Shown here piece after piece: positions 58,492 through 64,000 of a stretch of 64,000 bases of DNA. Where the stretch lies: assembly GCA_035526225.1 (NCBI GenBank), contig DATLCV010000106.1:1-64000 (forward strand). Reading direction: 5' to 3'. The position numbers were made by a program, and so were the translations under genes. This DNA is from RYN-111 sp035526225 (lineage in GTDB: Bacteria > Actinomycetota > Actinomycetes > Mycobacteriales > SCTD01). Below the pieces are notes generated by a model that did no database searches, was not told where the DNA came from, and worked only from the letters and a program-made list of their open reading frames with translations. The stretch's first letter is position 1, and the number at the start of each line of letters is the position of its first letter.

Positions 58492-59765
58492 ACGACCTCG
58501 ACCTCAGCTCCCTCGCCAGCGGCCCCGTGGCCCTGGCGGACGCCGCGTCCATCCGCGCCCGCGGCGAGCAGCGCCGGCAGCGCGGCCGCGCGGTCGTCGC
58601 CGGCGCCGCTGCTCTCGTCGTGCTCGCCGGCGCCGGTACGGCAGTCGCCCTGGCCGACCGCGGCAAGCCCGAGTCCCTCCAGATCGCGAACCCCACCGGC
58701 ACTCCCTCTGCGGGTTCGCCCGAGCCGACGGTCACCCAGGAGCCGCCAGGGGTCACGCCGACCGTCGGCCCCGAGCTCCTGCTGCAGCCGGCTGACGGGA
58801 CCTTCGTCGTCGGCGGCACGTGGCGCGGTGGCCACGAGGGGGAGTCGGAGAACGCACTGCTGCAGGTCTGCAAGGAGGCCGACGTGGTCGGGGTGAGCGG
58901 GGTCTACCGCAACCTCGACGGGCCTGGCGACGCGTCCGCCCGCTCGCAGGTGTTGCGCTTCGAGGACGGCGGTGGCGTCCCCGCCTTGAACCAGCTCGAG
59001 GCCGACCTGAAGCGCTGTCCGAGCAGGCCGGACGACTCCGAGGACGGCAAGGCCTACTCCACCCACGAGCTCGTGCCTCCCCCGGCAGTCGACGTCGTCG
59101 CGGTGCGCGCGACCTACCGCGACTGCCAGACCTGCACGGCCCACGTGTCCTACTGGGTCGCGGTGGCCGACATAAGCCACATCAGCTACGTCCAGGTGCC
59201 GGAGACCGAGCAGCCGCGGCTCGCGAAGTGGGCTGACGCGGCGCGGTTCCGCCTGGTCTGTGCCGACCCGACCTGCACCCGAGGCGACGACGAGACGGGT
59301 GCCGAGCCCGGCCCTCTCGCGGACGACGACCGGGCGCGCATCGACGGGATCGGCCCGATCACGGTCGGCATGACGCTCGCCGAGGCCGAAGCCGCAGCGG
59401 GGCAGCGCTTCACGACCATGCAGGACGACTTCGCCCCTCACTGCGGCCACGTCGCCCCTCGCTCCGGATCCCCCGACATCAACCTGATGCTCATCGACGG
59501 CAAGGTCGCGCGGTTCGAGGTCGACAAGGGGAGCGCCACGCGCACCGACCGGGGCATCGGTATCGGCGCCACGGAGGACGAGGTCAAGGCCGCTTACCCC
59601 GGCCGGGTCGTGGTGCGGCCGCACGCCTACACAGACGGGCACTACCTGCGTGTCGTCTCCCACGACGGCCGGCTCGCCCTGGTCCTGGAGACCGACGGCA
59701 CCCGCGTGACCATGTTCCGGAGCGGCACCGCGCGGGCCGCCGACTACACCGAAGGCTGCGCCTGA
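58488..59765 (+). CDS. membrane-anchored partner of the second sigma factor
   Basis: A 425-residue protein: cytoplasmic 1-35 with RARGEQRRQRGR, one helix (AVVAGAAALVVLAGAGTAVAL), a Pro/Thr linker and a large extracellular region. The latter contains paired Cys (CQTC, CADPTC) and two BamE/PepSY-like repeats, ITVGMTLAEAEAAAG and GIGIGATEDEVKAAYPG. Inferred to sense an envelope signal and act on the sigma factor; no zinc anti-sigma motif is present. Confidence 0.65.
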   Translation: MNDLDLSSLASGPVALADAASIRARGEQRRQRGRAVVAGAAALVVLAGAGTAVALADRGKPESLQIANPTGTPSAGSPEPTVTQEPPGVTPTVGPELLLQPADGTFVVGGTWRGGHEGESENALLQVCKEADVVGVSGVYRNLDGPGDASARSQVLRFEDGGGVPALNQLEADLKRCPSRPDDSEDGKAYSTHELVPPPAVDVVAVRATYRDCQTCTAHVSYWVAVADISHISYVQVPETEQPRLAKWADAARFRLVCADPTCTRGDDETGAEPGPLADDDRARIDGIGPITVGMTLAEAEAAAGQRFTTMQDDFAPHCGHVAPRSGSPDINLMLIDGKVARFEVDKGSATRTDRGIGIGATEDEVKAAYPGRVVVRPHAYTDGHYLRVVSHDGRLALVLETDGTRVTMFRSGTARAADYTEGCA

Positions 59766-59871
59766 TCCTGGGGCGGCCGCCGCAGGTCCTTCAGCACCGG
59801 GTGGCGATCACGACACGCGTGTAGGGATCCGAACACGCTCTCGGGAGCACTCAGCCCCCCAGGCGTGGAAT

Positions 59872-59916
59872 GACGAAGGCCGGCGCGCTCCACGGTGCGA
59901 GCGGCCAGCCTTCGTC
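59872..59916. terminator. bidirectional hairpin terminator
   Basis: GACGAAGGC (59872-59880) pairs with GCCTTCGTC (59908-59916), 9 bp with inner GC-rich pairing possible. It lies between the convergent sigma-partner gene and sucD. The rest of 59766-59926 shows nothing else recognisable. Confidence 0.7.
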
Positions 59917-59926
59917 GTACCGGGTC

Positions 59927-60805
59927 CTACAGGTTCTTCATGACCTCGCGCATGAGCTCGGCAGTCGCCGATGGCGTCTTGCCCACCCGCACCCCGGCGG
60001 CCTCGAGGGCCTCCTGCTTGGCCTGGGCGGTGCCGGAGGAGCCGGAGACGATGGCGCCGGCGTGGCCCATCGTCTTGCCCTCGGGCGCGGTGAAGCCGGC
60101 GACGTAGCCGACGACCGGCTTGGTCACGTGGGCCTTGATGTAATCGGCCGCGCGCTCCTCGGCGTCACCACCGATCTCGCCGATCATCACGATCGCCACG
60201 GTCTCGGGGTCGGCCTCGAACGCCTCCAGGCAGTCGATGTGCGTGGTGCCGATGACCGGGTCGCCGCCGATGCCGACGGCCGTGGAGAAGCCGTACTCAC
60301 GCAGCTCGTACATCATCTGGTAGGTCAGCGTGCCGCTCTTCGACACCAGCCCGATCTTCCCGGCGGTGGGCGCGATGGTGGCGGGGATGATGCCCGCGTT
60401 GGACGCGCCGGGACTGATCAGACCAGGGCAGTTCGGGCCGATGATGCGGGTCTTGGACCCGGCATTCACGTTGTACTGCCAGAAGTACGCCGAGTCCTGG
60501 ACCGGGATGCCCTCGGTGATGACGACGGCCAGGCCGATGCCCGCGTCGATCGCCTCGATGACAGCGGACTTGGCGAAGGCCGGCGGCACGAAGACGACGG
60601 TGACATCGGCACCGGTCGCCGCCATGGCCTCGGCGACGGTCGCGTAGACGGGGATCCCGTCGACGTCCGACCCGGCCTTCTTCGGGTTGACGCCACCCAC
60701 GACGTTGGTGCCGGAGGCGACCATGCGGCGGGTGTGCTTGGTGCCCTCGGACCCGGTGATGCCCTGGACGATGACCTTGCTGGCCGCGGTCAGGAAGATG
60801 GCCAT
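59927..60805 (-). CDS. sucD: succinyl-CoA synthetase alpha subunit
   Basis: A 292-residue subunit: IVQGITGSEGTKHT CoA-binding start, GVNPKKAG, GPNCPGLISPG, KSGTLTYQMMYEL, GGDPVIGTTHID, and the phospho-His in GHAGAIVSG. ATG 60805 touches the sucC stop. TCA-cycle substrate-level phosphorylation. Confidence 0.96.
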   Translation of the reverse strand: MAIFLTAASKVIVQGITGSEGTKHTRRMVASGTNVVGGVNPKKAGSDVDGIPVYATVAEAMAATGADVTVVFVPPAFAKSAVIEAIDAGIGLAVVITEGIPVQDSAYFWQYNVNAGSKTRIIGPNCPGLISPGASNAGIIPATIAPTAGKIGLVSKSGTLTYQMMYELREYGFSTAVGIGGDPVIGTTHIDCLEAFEADPETVAIVMIGEIGGDAEERAADYIKAHVTKPVVGYVAGFTAPEGKTMGHAGAIVSGSSGTAQAKQEALEAAGVRVGKTPSATAELMREVMKNL

Positions 60806-61980
60806 CACTTGCTCCCGGAGTGTGCGAGCTCGGCGGCCTTGTCGGCGGCGCCGTCCATGGTGTCGACGACCGTGACCAACGGGTGGTCGGCCTCCACGAG
60901 GATCCGGTGGCCCTCCTCGACGTTGTTCCCGTCGAGTCGCACGACCAGCGGCTTGGTCTCCTTGTCCCCGAGCATCTCCAGGGCCTGGACGATGCCGTTC
61001 GCGACCGCGTCGCACGAGGTGATGCCGCCGAAGACGTTGACGAACACCGACTGCACGTCCGGGTCGGACAGGATGATCTCCAGGCCGTCGGCCATGACCT
61101 GCGCCGAGGCGCCGCCGCCGATGTCGAGGAAGTTGGCGGGCTTGACCCCGCCGTGCTTCTCGCCGGCGTAGGCAACGACATCCAGCGTGCTCATCACGAG
61201 CCCCGCGCCGTTGCCGATGATGCCCACCTGGCCGTCGAGCTTGACGTAGTTGAGGTCCTTGGCCTTGGCGCGGCCCTCGAGGTCGTCCTCGGCCACCACG
61301 TCGGCGTAGGCCGTGAACACGTCGCTGTGGCGGAACTCCGCGTTGCCGTCGAGGGTGACCTTGCCGTCGAGCGCCACGATGCGTCCGTCGGGGGTGCGCA
61401 CGAGCGGGTTGACCTCGACGAGCGTTGCCTCCTCCTCGACGAACACCTTCCACAGCTGCACCAGGATGCGGGCGACCTCGTCGGAGACGTCAGCGGGGAA
61501 GCCCGCGGCGGCGACGATCTCGGCGGCCTTGGTCGCGTCGCAGCCGGTCACCGCGTCGACCGCGATCCGGGCGAGCGCCTCGGGGCGCTCCACCGCCAGC
61601 TGCTCGATCTCCATGCCGCCCTCGACGCTCGCCATCGCGAGGTAGGAGCGGTTGGCCCGGTCGAGCAGGAACGACACGTAGTACTCGGTGTCGATGTCGG
61701 AGGCCTCTGTGACGAGGACCTTGTGCACCACGTGGCCCTTGATGTCGAGCCCGAGGATGTCCGTCGCGCGGGCCACGGCCTCGTCGGGGGTGTCGGCCAG
61801 CTTCACGCCGCCCGCCTTGCCGCGGCCGCCGGTCTTCACCTGGGCCTTCACCACGACGGGCTTGCCGATGCGCTCCGCCACCGCGCGCGCGTCGGCGGCG
61901 TCGTCGATGGTCTCGCCGGGGAGCACGGGAACGCCGTGCTTGGCGAAGAGCTCCTTCGCCTGGTACTCCATGAGGTCCAC
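60805..61980 (-). CDS. sucC: succinyl-CoA synthetase beta subunit
   Basis: A 391-residue ATP-grasp subunit: MEYQAKELFAKHGVPV, VVKAQVKTGGRGKAGGVKL, EVNPLVRTPDGRIVALDGKVTLD and NFLDIGGGASA, NVFGGITSCD. GTG 61980 gives VDLMEYQAKEL with AGGACC before it; ATG 61971 is also possible. Confidence 0.96.
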   Translation of the reverse strand: MDLMEYQAKELFAKHGVPVLPGETIDDAADARAVAERIGKPVVVKAQVKTGGRGKAGGVKLADTPDEAVARATDILGLDIKGHVVHKVLVTEASDIDTEYYVSFLLDRANRSYLAMASVEGGMEIEQLAVERPEALARIAVDAVTGCDATKAAEIVAAAGFPADVSDEVARILVQLWKVFVEEEATLVEVNPLVRTPDGRIVALDGKVTLDGNAEFRHSDVFTAYADVVAEDDLEGRAKAKDLNYVKLDGQVGIIGNGAGLVMSTLDVVAYAGEKHGGVKPANFLDIGGGASAQVMADGLEIILSDPDVQSVFVNVFGGITSCDAVANGIVQALEMLGDKETKPLVVRLDGNNVEEGHRILVEADHPLVTVVDTMDGAADKAAELAHSGSK

Positions 61981-62144
61981 GAAGAGGGTCCTGTCTGTCC
62001 GGCTCGCGGCAACCCCGTCGAGCACTCACGAGCGTAGCCAGCGGCACGCGCGCGTCTCGACGCGGTACCGCCCGTGTGACGCACGCCATGGACGTGGGTC
62101 ACACCCTGAGCAGGTGCTCGCTCGTTCATCTCGAAGACACCCCC

Positions 62145-63977
62145 GTGAAGCTGGAGCCCCCCGTGCGCCGTCTTGCCCTCGCCACCGCGCTCGTGGCCGC
62201 CACGAGCGCCCTCACCTGGGCCGGTCACGCCGACACGGTGCGACCCAACAAGGGCACCCACCGCTTCGCCACGACGGACGCCCTGGTGCCCGTGCTCGAC
62301 GGGCCGACGAACACCCACGCCGTCACGATCGACACCCGCCTCTACGTGCCCGACAACGCCACGGCCCGCACGCCGCAGCCCGCCATCCTCATGACGCACG
62401 GCTTCGGGCTGAACAAGCTCAGCGGCGAGGTCACGTCCATGGCGACGTTCCTCGCGCGGCACGGCTACGTCGTGCTCACCTACACCTCGCAGGGCTTCGG
62501 CAAGAGCACCGGCTGCATCTCGCTGCAGTCCCGCACGTACGACGTCAAGGACGCCCAGCAGCTCATCACGAAGGTGCTGCAGAGCAAGCCCTACGTGAAG
62601 AAGGACCGCAAGGGCGCGATCGTCGGCACCGTCGGCGGCTCGTACGGCGGCGGGATCCAGGCCAATCTCGCCGAGGCCGACCCGCGCGTGCGGGCGATCA
62701 ACCCCTACCGCACCTGGAGCTCGCTTCAGTACTCCCTGGCCCCCAACAACTGGGTCGTCCCCGGTGACCGCACCGGCTTCACCCACACGCTGGCGCCGCA
62801 GGGTGTGTTCAAGAGGAGCTGGACGACCCTGCTGTCGGCCAGCGGCCTGGCGCAGCCGGTCGGCGGCCTTCCCCCGACCGGCAGCCAGAACGGCGGGTGC
62901 CCACAGGACAAGCTGGCCGACCCGAGCCGGGCGCCGGAGCTGGGCTGCACCGGCTTCCGGCTCGACGTGTGCCAGACCCTCGCGAAGCTCGAGGCCACCG
63001 GCGACGCGGACGCCGCCGCCAAGGCGCTCGTGGCGGACTCCTCCGGCACCACGCTGATCGGGCGGCTCCGGGTCCCGACCCTTCTCGTGCAGGGCCAGAG
63101 CGACACCCTGTTCAACCTCAACGACGCCGTGGCGGTCTACACCCAGCTGCGCCGGCAGCGCACACCCGTGCAGATGATCTGGAACTCCGGCGGGCACGGC
63201 GGTTACGACTCCAAGCCCGGGGAGTGCGAGGTGTACGGCGGCGGCCACAGCGGTCTCGACGACTGCTACCTCACGCTGCGGACCCTGGCGTTCCTCGACC
63301 ACTGGCTGCGCGGCAAGCCCGACCGCAGCCCCGGCTTCACCTACTACCGCGACTGGGTCCCCTACTCCGGGAAGGGCGCCACCAAGCAGTACGGCGAGGC
63401 GCCGGCCTTCCCCACCGGTGAGACGCTGACGCTCACCCTGTCCGGCTCAGGGCAGCTGGTCGTTCAGCACCCCGTCAGCAGCTCCGTGACCCTGGTCAAC
63501 CCGCCCGCAGGCCTGCCCGGGTCACACAGCGAGATCTCCAACTTCACCGGCCCCGGCAGCTCCCCCAACGCCAGTGGCCTGCCCCCCGCCGATGCGCCCG
63601 GGACCTCCGCCTCCTTCACCAGCGGCCCGCTGGCGCAGCCGATCGTGTCCGTCGGTGTCCCGAGCGCCCGCCTGCGCCTGTCGCACGTGGGACGCAGCGA
63701 CCTGTTCCTGTTCGGGAAGGTCTACGACGTCGACCCGCAGGGCAACGCGACGCTGATCCACCGGCTCGTCGCGCCGATCCGCATCCCCAGCCCGAGCCTG
63801 GACCCGTGGGTGGACGTGAAGCTGCTCGGATTCGCGCACCGCTTCGACAAGAACCACCAGATCCGCGTGACGTTCTCCACCACGGATGCGACGTCGTACA
63901 ACAACCCGCAGCCCGACGTCATCACCCTGACCACCGGGCTCGGCACGTCGTTCACGCTGCCGGTCGCCAGGGGCTGA
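62145..63977 (+). CDS. secreted X-Pro dipeptidyl-peptidase/CocE-type hydrolase
   Basis: A 610-residue precursor with a signal peptide (VRRLALATALVAATSALTWAGHA). Alpha/beta-hydrolase domain: THGFGLNKLSGE, nucleophile Ser in GTVGGSYGGGIQA, Asp in VQGQSDTLFN, His in NSGGHGGYDS. The C-terminal third is the jelly-roll of CocE/X-Pro peptidases (RLRLSHVGRSDLFLFGKVYDVD). GTG 62145 or 62163 are equally plausible. Probably cleaves extracellular peptides or esters. Confidence 0.85.
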   Translation: MKLEPPVRRLALATALVAATSALTWAGHADTVRPNKGTHRFATTDALVPVLDGPTNTHAVTIDTRLYVPDNATARTPQPAILMTHGFGLNKLSGEVTSMATFLARHGYVVLTYTSQGFGKSTGCISLQSRTYDVKDAQQLITKVLQSKPYVKKDRKGAIVGTVGGSYGGGIQANLAEADPRVRAINPYRTWSSLQYSLAPNNWVVPGDRTGFTHTLAPQGVFKRSWTTLLSASGLAQPVGGLPPTGSQNGGCPQDKLADPSRAPELGCTGFRLDVCQTLAKLEATGDADAAAKALVADSSGTTLIGRLRVPTLLVQGQSDTLFNLNDAVAVYTQLRRQRTPVQMIWNSGGHGGYDSKPGECEVYGGGHSGLDDCYLTLRTLAFLDHWLRGKPDRSPGFTYYRDWVPYSGKGATKQYGEAPAFPTGETLTLTLSGSGQLVVQHPVSSSVTLVNPPAGLPGSHSEISNFTGPGSSPNASGLPPADAPGTSASFTSGPLAQPIVSVGVPSARLRLSHVGRSDLFLFGKVYDVDPQGNATLIHRLVAPIRIPSPSLDPWVDVKLLGFAHRFDKNHQIRVTFSTTDATSYNNPQPDVITLTTGLGTSFTLPVARG

Positions 63978-64000
63978 CGCGCGGCTACGCCTCGGCGGGG

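Noticed and set aside
62009..62034. Third GCAACC element before the X-Pro peptidase gene
   Set aside because: The only CGT-type partner is 18 bases away, outside the 16-base spacing of the two sigma promoters.
1..64000. Search by eye for CRISPR arrays, tRNA/rRNA, insertion sequences and integrase genes
   Set aside because: No direct-repeat arrays, no tRNA-like cloverleaf with CCA-side features in the short gaps, and no transposase or recombinase motifs were found.

Overview
High-GC actinobacterial chromosome segment: overwhelmingly G/C third positions, many GTG and some TTG starts, ATGA/GTGA/TGATG coupling between neighbours, a monomeric Icd2-type isocitrate dehydrogenase, and actinobacterial families (DUF3017, DUF6350, DUF2505, DUF5313). 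It holds about 65 protein genes packed so tightly that no gene-free stretch exceeds about 165 bases. I saw no rRNA, tRNA, CRISPR, insertion sequence or prophage. The genus cannot be fixed from this window; a soil-type, sterol-degrading actinomycete (for example Nocardioides-like) is the natural reading.

Region 1 (1-31.8 kb) is a sterol side-chain catabolic island. By remembered similarity to the M. tuberculosis cholesterol genes it holds fadE26/chsE4-like (cut by the left edge), ltp1-like, fadD17-like, fadD19, a hydroxysteroid-dehydrogenase-like SDR, ltp3, ltp4, two OB-fold/DUF35 proteins, another fadD, cyp125, an Rv1533-like flavoprotein, ltp2, chsH1, chsH2, fadA5, an APH-like kinase, a P450-type ferredoxin, echA19, two hot-dog thioesterases, two MFS transporters, a chsE1/chsE2-like pair, an aldehyde dehydrogenase, a second SDR, a 7Fe ferredoxin and a ferredoxin-NADP reductase. 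Thirteen minus-strand genes from 18304 down to 4715 form one nearly gapless operon. Palindromes matching the KstR consensus TnnAACnnGTTnnA (four exact, six with one mismatch) sit in six promoter regions of this island, and I found none to its right. The inferred scheme is: CYP125 oxidises the terminal side-chain carbon, FadD19 and FadD17 make CoA esters, the FadE/EchA19/SDR/FadA5 set runs beta-oxidation, and ChsE1-E2, ChsH1-H2 and Ltp2 remove the last propionyl unit. Ltp3/Ltp4 suggest that C24-branched (plant) sterols can also be used. Ring-degradation genes and kstR itself are not in the window. A GGDEF-EAL c-di-GMP gene is embedded in the island.

Region 2 (31.9-37 kb) is mixed: a secreted trypsin-like protease, a glycerophosphodiesterase, a 50-residue membrane peptide gene, two integral membrane proteins, a B12-domain-less methylmalonyl-CoA-mutase-type large subunit, and an exported protein of unknown function.

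Region 3 (37-64 kb) is mostly housekeeping: sdhCDAB, a D,D-carboxypeptidase, trpS coupled to a 2'-5' RNA-ligase-like gene, a CorC/CNNM transporter, icd2-mdh, DUF3017 and ACT proteins, an FHA-HTH regulator, folD, purHN, DUF4190 and RDD membrane proteins, DUF6350, sucCD, and a secreted X-Pro-peptidase-like hydrolase at the right edge. Two ECF sigma factor/membrane-protein pairs (42.8 and 58.0 kb) carry the same promoter-like motif upstream, GCAACC-N16-CGT, suggesting that each controls itself.
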